Shown here one piece after another: positions 46,823-55,402 of a stretch of 64,000 nt of DNA (its first letter is position 1; each line of letters begins with the position of its first letter). Where the stretch lies: positions 62,001-126,000 of the forward strand of contig JBGAKR010000002.1 of the NCBI GenBank assembly GCA_044224315.1, in the 5' to 3' direction. This DNA is from JAGXTF01 sp044224315. GTDB taxonomy: Bacteria > Bacteroidota > Bacteroidia > NS11-12g > UBA955. Position numbers and translations under genes: made by a program. Below the pieces are notes generated by a model. It was not told the origin of the DNA and ran no database searches. It saw only the letters and a program-made list of their open reading frames with translations.

Positions 46823-46838
46823 ACGGGTAACAGCCCGT
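46823..46838 (+). promoter_or_regulatory. hairpin in the tRNA-Asn leader
   Basis: ACGGG/CCCGT, a 5-bp stem with a 6-base loop, between promoter and tRNA. Possible processing leader. Confidence 0.35.
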
Positions 46839-46853
46839 GAAACCGACATAGAC

Positions 46854-46927
46854 TCCTTGATAGCTCAGCTGGTTAGAGCGAGCGGCTGTTAACCGCTAGG
46901 TCGTTGGTTCGAGCCCAACTCAGGGAG
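46854..46927 (+). tRNA. tRNA-Asn (GTT anticodon)
   Basis: Acceptor TCCTTGA/TCAGGGA, D-arm GCTCAGCTGGTTAGAGC, anticodon stem AGCGG/CCGCT with loop CTGTTAA (GTT), T-arm GTTGGTTCGAGCCCAAC. No CCA encoded. A monocistronic unit with its own promoter and terminator. Confidence 0.97.
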
Positions 46928-46935
46928 CAAAAAGC

Positions 46936-46964
46936 AAAAGCCATCTTTCGAGGTGGCTTTTTTT
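46936..46964 (+). terminator. terminator of tRNA-Asn
   Basis: AAAGCCA and TGGCTTT form a stem around a TCGA-containing loop, followed by seven T. Confidence 0.85.
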
Positions 46965-47073
46965 ATTTTACCGTTATAACCCTTAAAACCTAGTAGAAGT
47001 CAATTCCTCGACAATACTACCCCTCCCACTTTCGAATTAAATCCAATGATTATAGCTACTCGATTTTTTTATC

Positions 47074-47081
47074 TAAATTTG
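47074..47081 (+). promoter_or_regulatory. -7 box 5 bases before a lipoprotein start
   Basis: TAAATTTG, an exact TAnnTTTG, five bases before ATG 47,087. Predicts a leaderless mRNA. Confidence 0.5.
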
Positions 47082-47086
47082 ATTCT

Positions 47087-47521
47087 ATGAACAGAATTAT
47101 TTCTATTATACTGATTATTCTAATTTTACTCGCGAGCAATTCTTGTAAAAAATACCCAAATGGTCCAAAAATTAGTTTCCGAAGCAAAAATAACCGCATA
47201 GAGGGTACATGGAGAATCGCACATATTTACAAGCCTAACTTTGGGCAAACACAAGAAATTAATTTGGACAGTGCTACCCTAGAAACACGTTATATTTTTA
47301 ACAAAAATGGCGATGGAAAAGAAATCAAAGAAAAAGAGACAAATGAAATAAAATGGAAATTGGTGAATGACAAAAAAACTCTGCAAATTTTATATTTGGA
47401 AACAAATGAACAGTATGATTATGATATACTAAAATTGAAAAATTCAGAATTGGAATTAAAACTAAACAATCCCACTCACACTGGAGATTGGCGACAATTT
47501 AATTTGTTTCTGGTGGATTGA
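47087..47521 (+). CDS. lipocalin-like lipoprotein
   Basis: 144 residues, lipobox ILLASNSC (Cys at about 20), then KKYPNGPKISFRSKNNRIEG and a beta-barrel-like repeat pattern (GTWRIAHIYK, TRYIFNKNGDGKE, IKWKLVNDKKTLQIL). The CKKYxxGPxxSxRS start is common to a Bacteroidota lipoprotein group of unknown function. Confidence 0.78.
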   Translation: MNRIISIILIILILLASNSCKKYPNGPKISFRSKNNRIEGTWRIAHIYKPNFGQTQEINLDSATLETRYIFNKNGDGKEIKEKETNEIKWKLVNDKKTLQILYLETNEQYDYDILKLKNSELELKLNNPTHTGDWRQFNLFLVD

Positions 47522-47596
47522 AATCAATTTCATCAAACAATTTATCCTTTAAACGAATTTCTTCTGGGTTAAGTGCCTTTCATTTAACTTCGCCCT

Positions 47597-48514
47597 GTGT
47601 CATTCATTATCGAAACGCAGAATGTGGTGAAATCCTTTGGGGTTGCCAAGGCTGCAGACAATATTTCGTTGAACATTCCAGAGGGCAGTATTTATGGCCT
47701 TTTAGGTCCTAATGGCGCTGGAAAAACCACGCTCATCCGCATGATCACCACCATTACCCGTCCTGATTCCGGGCAGATTTTATTTAGGGGCGAACCCTTA
47801 AACGAATCGCATGCAGCGCGCATGGGGTATATGCCCGAAGAACGCGGGCTGTATAAAAAAATGTCGGTATTGGATCAACTGCTGTTTTTTGCCGAAATCA
47901 AAGGCATGTCGGCAAACGCTGCCCGGGATAACGCCCATTACTGGCTGGAACGGATGCAAATGGAAAGCTGGACCAAGAAAAAACTCGAAGAATTATCTAA
48001 AGGCATGGCCCAGAAAGTGCAATTCTTGTGCACCATAATTCACAATCCTGAGTTTATTATCCTGGATGAACCCTTTAGTGGTTTTGACCCTGTTAATGCC
48101 GATTTAATTAAAGATTTAATAATAGAACTCAATCAAAAAGGAGCTACCATTTTGTTTAGTACCCACCGTATGGACAATGTAGAAGAACTCTGCGATTACC
48201 TTTGCATTATCAACCATGGCCAACTCAAGCTCAACGGGGAAGCGGGCACCATGCGCCGCCGTATGTTTAAAAACGAATACGAAGCCGGATATTTAGAAGA
48301 AAAGCAGTTTGAAAATGCAAAATTCAAACCCCTAAGTTCTGTTAAAACCATTGATGGCCGCATTATTTATACATTTCAATTAACCGATGCCAGCGAACGG
48401 GAAGAGCTGTTAATCCAGTGTACTTCACAGCCCGGCATGGTTCACTTTTCTGAGGCACTTCCCTCCATTCACCAAATTTTTGTTGACACCGTAAAAAACA
48501 ATTCCAATGCATAA
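47597..48514 (+). CDS. ABC exporter ATP-binding subunit (NatA-like)
   Basis: 305 residues from GTG. Walker A GPNGAGKTT, signature LSKGMAQK, Walker B FIILDEPFSGFDP, H-loop STHRM. C-terminal extension as in NatA/YhaQ-type ATPases of sodium, bacteriocin or lantibiotic export. Overlaps the permease by eight bases. Confidence 0.92.
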   Translation: MSFIIETQNVVKSFGVAKAADNISLNIPEGSIYGLLGPNGAGKTTLIRMITTITRPDSGQILFRGEPLNESHAARMGYMPEERGLYKKMSVLDQLLFFAEIKGMSANAARDNAHYWLERMQMESWTKKKLEELSKGMAQKVQFLCTIIHNPEFIILDEPFSGFDPVNADLIKDLIIELNQKGATILFSTHRMDNVEELCDYLCIINHGQLKLNGEAGTMRRRMFKNEYEAGYLEEKQFENAKFKPLSSVKTIDGRIIYTFQLTDASEREELLIQCTSQPGMVHFSEALPSIHQIFVDTVKNNSNA

Positions 48515-49826
48515 AATCTGGGTAATTTTAAAGCGCGAATACCTTACCAGGGTTAAAAATAAAATGTTCATCATTATGATTATTTTAGGGCCTGTTTTAA
48601 TTGCACTATTCTATGGCGGAATTTTTTTGGTGGCCACCCAGGATGCGGGCGACAAATCACTGAAGAAGGTTGCTATTAAAGACCATAGTGGCTTTTTCAA
48701 TCAAAAACTGGATTCACTCGAAAATTTCCGCTTTACATTTACAGAAACAGAAAAATCAGCGGTACTTAAAAAGGTGAGTGCCGAAGAATATGATGCATTT
48801 CTGGAAATCAATGACAGAGATTTAACCAAACTCGACAGTATAGATTGGATATCGCGAAAAACACTATCATTGATTCAAACCGAAAAAATTTCGGGTTTTT
48901 TAGCCAATAAAGTGTATTCGGCACGCCTTCATGAATTGGGCATTTCAAAGGGCAAAATAGATTCACTCAAACCCAAGGCCAGTATACATGCCATCGAAAT
49001 CGATGAAAAAGGCAATTTAAAAAGCAGTAGTTCTGCTGCCAAAAGCGGTATTGGAATGTTCTTGGCTTTTGTGGTATATATGTTCATTTTCATTTACGGT
49101 GCCATGATAATGCGCAGCACTTTGGAAGAAAAAACCAACCGCATTGTGGAGGTAATTGTATCCTCGGTAAAACCCTTTCAAATGATGATGGGTAAAATTC
49201 TGGGTGTGGCATTGGTGGGATTAACGCAGTTTGCCGCATGGATTGTATTAAGTATTGGGCTCATTTCCGTTCTCTCGATTTTTATTGGTTCGAGTGCAAT
49301 ATCAAAAACAGCAGCAATGAAACCAAATGTGCCGGGAGCCGCTGTTGCCATGGATAAAATGCCACAAGACAATTCTCTCTTCGATGCTGTAACCAATTTG
49401 CCATTTGGACAAATTATTGCCATATTTTTAATATTTTTTGTAGGTGGTTTTTTACTGTATAGCAGCATGTTTGCCGCTATCGGATCGGCCGCCAACCAGG
49501 AAACCGACACCCAACAATTTATGATGCCGGTATCATTGCCACTGGTTTTTGGATTTGTAATTGCCCAAACTACGGTATTCCAGGATCCGCATGGACCAAT
49601 GGCCAAGGTATTTTCCATGATTCCGTTTACCAGCCCTATTCTCATGGTGGTGCGTTCGCCCTTTGGTGTCTCATGGAGTGAGATTTTAATTTCGGCGCTG
49701 ATACTTTTTGCCACCTTTTTCCTGTTTGTATGGCTTACCGGGCGCATCTATCGCATAGGTATACTTATGTATGGAAAGAAACCCAGTTGGCGCGAATTAG
49801 GCAGATGGATATTCAGAAAAGATTAA
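48507..49826 (+). CDS. ABC-2 type permease (NatB-like)
   Basis: 439 residues: one N-terminal transmembrane segment, a long extracytoplasmic loop (about 45-185), then five or six transmembrane segments. RSTLEEKTNRIVEVIVSSV is the ABC-2 family signature. Partner of the ATPase; exports an unknown substrate. Confidence 0.92.
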   Translation: MHKIWVILKREYLTRVKNKMFIIMIILGPVLIALFYGGIFLVATQDAGDKSLKKVAIKDHSGFFNQKLDSLENFRFTFTETEKSAVLKKVSAEEYDAFLEINDRDLTKLDSIDWISRKTLSLIQTEKISGFLANKVYSARLHELGISKGKIDSLKPKASIHAIEIDEKGNLKSSSSAAKSGIGMFLAFVVYMFIFIYGAMIMRSTLEEKTNRIVEVIVSSVKPFQMMMGKILGVALVGLTQFAAWIVLSIGLISVLSIFIGSSAISKTAAMKPNVPGAAVAMDKMPQDNSLFDAVTNLPFGQIIAIFLIFFVGGFLLYSSMFAAIGSAANQETDTQQFMMPVSLPLVFGFVIAQTTVFQDPHGPMAKVFSMIPFTSPILMVVRSPFGVSWSEILISALILFATFFLFVWLTGRIYRIGILMYGKKPSWRELGRWIFRKD

Positions 49827-49838
49827 TTTTACTTCCGT

Positions 49839-50468
49839 ATGAAATTAAAATATATTCTTTACGGAACCACATTCATACTTGCAATTGCAGCTTGCGGAAA
49901 CAAAACAGGACATTCAAAATCCGGAACCGATTCTGTCAAATTGAAGTCGGCCAAAACTGTAGAAAATTATGATGGGGGATATGAAACGCCTCAAAAACTC
50001 TTGCAAGCCATCGCTGATGAAATTAATGATGGCAAACTTGAAAATTTTACACGGTTTTATATCAACATCAGTGATATAAATACAGAACCTGTCATGTTGC
50101 CTTTGTTAAAACGCACATCTAATTTTCATGGCTCGTACACAAATCACACGGCCATTGCCCAGCACATGCTTCAAATAGCTGCTCAAAATGAAACCGAGAT
50201 ATTAAAATATTTTGTAATTCAGCCAAAATCCGAGCATCGCAATTTGTATGCAAACACATTTAAGACAACAGGTTTTAGCGGCCTCCACGCAAAAAAATGG
50301 GTATTGCACGATGGTAGTCATGCGTATTTATACATGCTTAAAAGCAAACTTTGTTTTATTTGTGAAGGGCACCGGCATAGAACCGACCATGCCATCAATA
50401 CTGCTATGATAAAAATAAAATCAGGTTGGAAAGTTGCCGGCAGAATCACCGTAGTCCATTGCTATTAA
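49839..50468 (+). CDS. lipoprotein of unknown function
   Basis: 209 residues, lipobox LAIAAC (Cys about 19). A helical then beta-rich domain (YETPQKLLQAIADEINDGKLENF...) of the nuclear-transport-factor size class, but no family recognised. It starts 12 bases after the permease stop and may be co-transcribed. Confidence 0.78.
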   Translation: MKLKYILYGTTFILAIAACGNKTGHSKSGTDSVKLKSAKTVENYDGGYETPQKLLQAIADEINDGKLENFTRFYINISDINTEPVMLPLLKRTSNFHGSYTNHTAIAQHMLQIAAQNETEILKYFVIQPKSEHRNLYANTFKTTGFSGLHAKKWVLHDGSHAYLYMLKSKLCFICEGHRHRTDHAINTAMIKIKSGWKVAGRITVVHCY

Positions 50469-51362
50469 TCAGCGTTTAAATCGCAGAAAAGTACCGGTGG
50501 GTAAGCCCCTTCCCTTTTTGTCTTGCAAAATTAATTCACCACTTTCAAAAGCCTGACCTGGCATATTTGTATATACAAGGTTTTCGGTAATTAGCGGAGA
50601 AAAGCCCATGCTATAGAGGTTAATTAATAAAAATGCATGCTGTTTTTCCAGCAGTTGTGCACACATTTGTAATAGCTCATTAATTTGTTTTTCCAATTGC
50701 CACTTTTCCCCGTCTGGACCGCGTCCGTAGGCTGGTGGATCGAGGATAATTCCATTGTATTTTTTGCCGCGTTTCAGCTCGCGTTGTACAAATTTAAATG
50801 CATCTTCAACTACCCAACGAATGCCATCCAAATTACTGGATTCCATATTTTCTCTGCTCCAGGTAACTACCTGTTTTACACTATCAACATGGGTAACATC
50901 GGCACCCGCCTGGCAGGCAGCTAACGATGCTCCACCCGTATAGGCAAAGAGATTGAGCACTTTGGGTTTTTCGATATTTGTATGTACAATTGTACGTACA
51001 AATGTTGCAATAAAGTCCCAATTTTCGGCTTGCTCGGGAAATAAACCTACATGTTTAAATGAGGTTAAAGCCAAACGCATTTTAAAATTCAAGGGTCCGT
51101 TTTTATAGTTCACCATCCAGCGGTCGGGCATACCTGGTTTAAGTTGCCAGTTGCCGGATTCGGCATCCCGTTCGCCTTTGCGGGTAAATGTGGCATGTGC
51201 AGCTTTGGCCCACTCGGCTTCTGGCATACTTTTACTCCAAACAGCCTGGGGTTCGGGGCGTCTAAGTATGTACTTTCCAAATCGTTCGAGTTTTTCAAAA
51301 TCACCCGAATCCAGAAGCTCATACTCTGGCAGCACCGCCGGAATCACTCTTGAAAAAGACAT
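50469..51362 (-). CDS. class I SAM-dependent methyltransferase, rRNA cytosine type
   Basis: 297 residues. Rossmann motif I LNLFAYTGGASLA, motif with THVDSVKQVV, and the catalytic-region motif DPPAYGRGP. It resembles RlmI-type 23S rRNA m5C methyltransferases but lacks an N-terminal PUA domain. A 28-base palindrome (50,976-51,003) is embedded in its coding region. Its ATG is four bases after a TACCTTTG box. Confidence 0.88.
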   Translation of the reverse strand: MSFSRVIPAVLPEYELLDSGDFEKLERFGKYILRRPEPQAVWSKSMPEAEWAKAAHATFTRKGERDAESGNWQLKPGMPDRWMVNYKNGPLNFKMRLALTSFKHVGLFPEQAENWDFIATFVRTIVHTNIEKPKVLNLFAYTGGASLAACQAGADVTHVDSVKQVVTWSRENMESSNLDGIRWVVEDAFKFVQRELKRGKKYNGIILDPPAYGRGPDGEKWQLEKQINELLQMCAQLLEKQHAFLLINLYSMGFSPLITENLVYTNMPGQAFESGELILQDKKGRGLPTGTFLRFKR

Positions 51363-51366
51363 GGTA

Positions 51367-51374
51367 CAAAGGTA
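51367..51374 (-). promoter_or_regulatory. -7 box of the methyltransferase, start codon 4 bases away
   Basis: TACCTTTG on the minus strand, exact TAnnTTTG; only TACC separates it from ATG. Predicts a leaderless mRNA. Confidence 0.55.
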
Positions 51375-51470
51375 GGTAAGTCAATGCTTAAAACACTCGA
51401 CCCGAAGGGTCGGACACTTTGGCTGTTACTTCTTAAACTCAAAAGTGGCTGTGTAAAGAGGTCTTTGCAC

Positions 51471-54077
51471 TTACAGCAGATTCAACTGATCCTTATTCTT
51501 ATCATTCTGCTCGCCGGCAAACTGCTCGGCTACAGTTTGTGCAACAGGCGCTGGCGGAGTGCCCGTTTTTTCACCCTGCAGTACTACTTTTTTTACCACA
51601 TCATTAGACAATCGGCTACCTACTGTTTTCCATCCCTGCACTTCCATAAATTCAGGGAATTCTAATATCCAGTCGGCTTTTACTTTTTTCTTATCCTCAG
51701 TGGTGAAAAGGGCTGTAGCCTTTTCATTTGTACATGCAAGTGTTAAGGTCGAACCTTTTGCTTCGCCTATAAAAACAAATTTTTTGCCAATTGTAGTGGT
51801 TTCAATCTGGAATCTTTTTACAAAATAATTCTTTGTTTTTCCATCCAGATAAATACAATTCACAACCATTTCGGGCCAGAATTTTTGTATTAAATACACA
51901 CTATCCGGCTCATATCTATTGATTAATTCGTAATTGGTTAACTCATACGAACCATCATTATAAATTACAAAAATCTTATCTTCCCCATCAAATTCACCCA
52001 GGAAAATACCACGTCCTTCGCCATTCAGTCGACCGGTCATATCGTCCCAGTAAATCTTTACTCCACCCAGGGTAGAGCTTCCTTTTTCTTTCAGTTCAAC
52101 TTTTCGAACCGGATATCGGGTAAGCAAATTGCCCTGCGAGGTTTTACCCTTTATCGCCAGTTGTGCAAAATCGTAATCAAACTGTTTTACGCGGGCGTTT
52201 GCAATACTGCTGAGGTGTATGGATACCTTTTCTGCTTCACCGTTTGGATTCACGCTGAAATATAGTATTTCGCTACCCTTGGTACCCATGGTAATGTCGT
52301 ATTCCTTGTCGCGAATCAAGCCCGTGGCATTGAACCGTTTTACCATGGCACGCTTGGCAGCACCATCCCAGTAAATCACATTGTAAGTGGTGCGTTCGTC
52401 GTTTTTGCGCCACACATCTACATGCACCAGGTCTTTTCCAAAGAAAGTTTTTTCACTTACTTTGGAAATCATGTATTTTCCATCGGCGCGGAATGCAATA
52501 ATATCGTCGATATCGCTGCAATCAAAAAGGTAGGTTTCCTTTTTCATACCCGTACCCACAAAACCCTCTTTGAGATTGGCATACAGCTTCACATTGGCCG
52601 CGGCAACCACATTGGCTTCGATGGTGTCAAACAGGCGAATTTCCGTTTTTCTTTCCTTCCCTTTTCCGTATTTTTTTATTAAATTTTTATAATAATCAAT
52701 GGCAAAATCAACAAGATTTTCGAGGTGATGTTTTACCTGTTTTATCTCTTCTTCCAGGCTGCGCATCATCTCATCTGCCTTGAATGCATCGAATTTAGAA
52801 ATACGTTTAATTCTGATTTCAGTTAAACGCACAATATCTTCTTCTACAATTTCGCGAATGAACTTTTTCTTAAAAGGTTTCAACCCTTTATCAATGGTAG
52901 AGAGCACATCTTCCCAGGTTTCGCTTTCTTCAATATCGCGGTAAATGCGATTTTCAATAAATATTTTTTCAAGTGATGAGAAGTGCCATTTTTCTTCCAG
53001 TTCGTGCAGCCTGATTTCAAGCTCACGTTTCAACAACTCCAGCGTATTGTGGGTGTTTTCTTTCAGAATTTCGTTTACCGAAAGAAACTGGGGTTTTTCA
53101 TCCTTAATTACACAAGCCAGGGGTGAAATCGATACTTCGCAATCGGTAAACGCATACAGGGCATTTACTGCCATATCCGGATTAATACCTGGGGCAAGTT
53201 GCACCTCAATTTCAACATTGGCCGCTGTATTGTCGATTACCTTTTTAATTTTAATCTTGCCATTATCATTGGCTTTGATAATCGACTCAATCAATGAACC
53301 GGTTGTGGTTCCAAACGGAATATCTTTAATCAGCAGGGTAGCTTTGTCTCTTTCTTCAATTTTTGCCCTAACCCTGATACGACTGCCCTTTTTACCCCCA
53401 TTATATTGGGTAAAATCGGCATACCCGCCTGTGGGAAAATCAGGCTGAATATCGGTTTTACGACCTTTTAAAACATCAATACTAGCCTCACACAACTCAA
53501 TAAAATTGTGGGGCATTATTTTGGTACTAAGTCCTACGGCAATCCCTTCAACCCCTTGAGCCAGCAGCAATGGAAACTTTACCGGCAGGGTAACGGGCTC
53601 TTTCTTACGTCCGTCGTACGACAATTGCCAGTTGGTGGTTTTATCATTGAAAGCCACCTCCAGTGCAAAGTGCGACAATCGGGCCTCAATATAACGGGGA
53701 GCTGCAGCACTGTCGCCGGTTCGCACATCACCCCAGTTACCCTGGGTGTCAATCATCAGGTCTTTCTGACCCATGTTTACCAAAGCATCGCCGATAGCAG
53801 CATCACCATGCGGGTGATAAGCCATGGTAGCCCCGATGATGTTGGCAACCTTGTTAAAACGCCCGTCATCCATTACGTGCATAGAATGCAAAATGCGGCG
53901 CTGAACGGGCTTCAACCCATCTTCAATGGCCGGTATGGCACGTTCAAGAATTACATACGAGGCATACTCCATAAACCAGTCGCGAAACAGGCCACTCACC
54001 GGTTTCACGCTGCCAAAATGATGCTCTTCAGCGGGGGTAATATCTTCGCTTATATGTTCTTCTGGGTCGTCGGACAT
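51471..54077 (-). CDS. parC: type IIA topoisomerase subunit A (topoisomerase IV-like)
   Basis: 868 residues from ATG 54,077. The winged helix with the active-site Tyr (AAAPRYIEARLS, about residue 125), the tower, a coiled coil, and a C-terminal beta-pinwheel with degenerate blades. The N-terminus ends differently from GyrA and the GyrA-box is not obvious, so topoisomerase IV subunit A is preferred. The partner parE is not in the window. Confidence 0.92.
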   Translation of the reverse strand: MSDDPEEHISEDITPAEEHHFGSVKPVSGLFRDWFMEYASYVILERAIPAIEDGLKPVQRRILHSMHVMDDGRFNKVANIIGATMAYHPHGDAAIGDALVNMGQKDLMIDTQGNWGDVRTGDSAAAPRYIEARLSHFALEVAFNDKTTNWQLSYDGRKKEPVTLPVKFPLLLAQGVEGIAVGLSTKIMPHNFIELCEASIDVLKGRKTDIQPDFPTGGYADFTQYNGGKKGSRIRVRAKIEERDKATLLIKDIPFGTTTGSLIESIIKANDNGKIKIKKVIDNTAANVEIEVQLAPGINPDMAVNALYAFTDCEVSISPLACVIKDEKPQFLSVNEILKENTHNTLELLKRELEIRLHELEEKWHFSSLEKIFIENRIYRDIEESETWEDVLSTIDKGLKPFKKKFIREIVEEDIVRLTEIRIKRISKFDAFKADEMMRSLEEEIKQVKHHLENLVDFAIDYYKNLIKKYGKGKERKTEIRLFDTIEANVVAAANVKLYANLKEGFVGTGMKKETYLFDCSDIDDIIAFRADGKYMISKVSEKTFFGKDLVHVDVWRKNDERTTYNVIYWDGAAKRAMVKRFNATGLIRDKEYDITMGTKGSEILYFSVNPNGEAEKVSIHLSSIANARVKQFDYDFAQLAIKGKTSQGNLLTRYPVRKVELKEKGSSTLGGVKIYWDDMTGRLNGEGRGIFLGEFDGEDKIFVIYNDGSYELTNYELINRYEPDSVYLIQKFWPEMVVNCIYLDGKTKNYFVKRFQIETTTIGKKFVFIGEAKGSTLTLACTNEKATALFTTEDKKKVKADWILEFPEFMEVQGWKTVGSRLSNDVVKKVVLQGEKTGTPPAPVAQTVAEQFAGEQNDKNKDQLNLL

Positions 54078-54153
54078 GGAAGTGCGAAAAAAACAAAAAT
54101 CCCCCAAAGGTTCAAGGGGAGTTGTTCACAGGGTAGTCTTACGAAAATTTTTG

Positions 54154-54226
54154 ACAATAATTTTGTTGTTATCCAACTTTAACAATATTTTTGTTGTTAA
54201 ATACACTTAACAACATTTTTATTGTC
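54154..54226 (+). repeat. 28-base tandem repeats at the ATPase cassette promoter
   Basis: Copies begin at 54,154, 54,182 and 54,210 (the last is 17 bases, ending at the ATG). Each begins ACAAtaa/tTTTTGTTGTTa; copies 2 and 3 are inverted relative to part of the unit (ACAATA.. and ..TATTGT), so palindromic half-sites face each other. A TTTTG and a TATTTTTG box fall inside copies 1 and 2 with a 20-base spacing. Confidence 0.75.
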
Positions 54227-55402
54227 ATGAGCACAAAATGGATATCACCAAAAGTTGTAACCGGCCCAGCAGCAATCGGTGATTATTATTTCAAAAGGCC
54301 TGACCTAAACCAAGATATTTGGGATTTATTAGCCCAAAAGACCCACGTATTGCTAGTTGCACCGCGAAGGGTTGGTAAATCTTCTGTAATGAAAGACATG
54401 GAAAATACCCCTCCAGACAAATATTTATGCTACTACAATGATCTGGAAGGCACCCGAACGGAAGACGAATTTTACCAGAAAATTCTATTCATGCTTACTA
54501 AATGCTTGGAAAAAAATCAAACATTTGAAAGCATAAAAGGATACTTCAAAAAAGCAAAACTCAAATCTATTTCCTTCACAAGCATAGAATTTGAAAACAC
54601 AGAAAATGATCTATTAGCGGAAATCAGACATTTATTGCCACAAATGAAGAGTCTTGAACATCATTATATTTTATTCTTGGATGAATTTCCTGAAGTTCTA
54701 ACTAACCTGAAGGAAAATGGGGATACTGAAGGAGCAAAACGAATCCTAAGTAATCTTCGCGAGTGGAGACAAAATTACAATGATGCAAAAATTTTATTCG
54801 TCTTAGCTGGTTCAATAGGCCTACACCATGTAGTTTCGACAATTGACCGCAGTACCGTAATAAACGATTTACAGCAATATAAAGTAGAGCCGCTTACCGC
54901 TCTCGAAGCAAATGAATTTATTGAACAAGCAACTCATGGCGCTTCAGTGCAATATTCAAAAGCACAAAGAGAGGAACTACTGAACACAATAGCAGACAAC
55001 CTTCCTTACCATATTTGTTTGATGCTATCTGAAATCAACCGAATCTGCAGACAGAATTTCGAACCAGAATTAACTTCTGAAATAATCCAACTGGCCTTTA
55101 GTAATATTGTAAAAGAAAATAAAAACTTCGAAGATTGGGAATCCCGCCTAAAAAAATACCATCCAAATTACTTCCCTTTTATGAATCGTATTTTGATTCA
55201 CATTGCCCATTTTAACACAATACAACTTGCGGAAATATACAACCTTGCAGTAGAACACAAATGCACAGAAACGTACACAAAGCATCTAAATATTTTAGAA
55301 ACTGATGGATACCTGAAAAAACAAACTGACGGGTCTTACAAATTTATATCCCCATTTCTAAAAACTTACTGGAAAAACACCAACCCCATATACCATGGAT
55401 AA
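54227..55402 (+). CDS. P-loop ATPase, first gene of accessory pair
   Basis: 391 residues from ATG 54,227 (right after the repeats); an ATG at 54,191 would lie inside the promoter. Walker A APRRVGKSS, Walker B YILFLDEFPE, sensor-like FVLAGSIGL, then a helical and winged-helix C-terminus. The RxGKSS and DEFPE forms are like archaeal-type/STAND ATPases (AAA_14-like group). Function unknown. Overlaps the next gene by eight bases; the pair is A/T-rich against its neighbours. Confidence 0.85.
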   Translation: MSTKWISPKVVTGPAAIGDYYFKRPDLNQDIWDLLAQKTHVLLVAPRRVGKSSVMKDMENTPPDKYLCYYNDLEGTRTEDEFYQKILFMLTKCLEKNQTFESIKGYFKKAKLKSISFTSIEFENTENDLLAEIRHLLPQMKSLEHHYILFLDEFPEVLTNLKENGDTEGAKRILSNLREWRQNYNDAKILFVLAGSIGLHHVVSTIDRSTVINDLQQYKVEPLTALEANEFIEQATHGASVQYSKAQREELLNTIADNLPYHICLMLSEINRICRQNFEPELTSEIIQLAFSNIVKENKNFEDWESRLKKYHPNYFPFMNRILIHIAHFNTIQLAEIYNLAVEHKCTETYTKHLNILETDGYLKKQTDGSYKFISPFLKTYWKNTNPIYHG

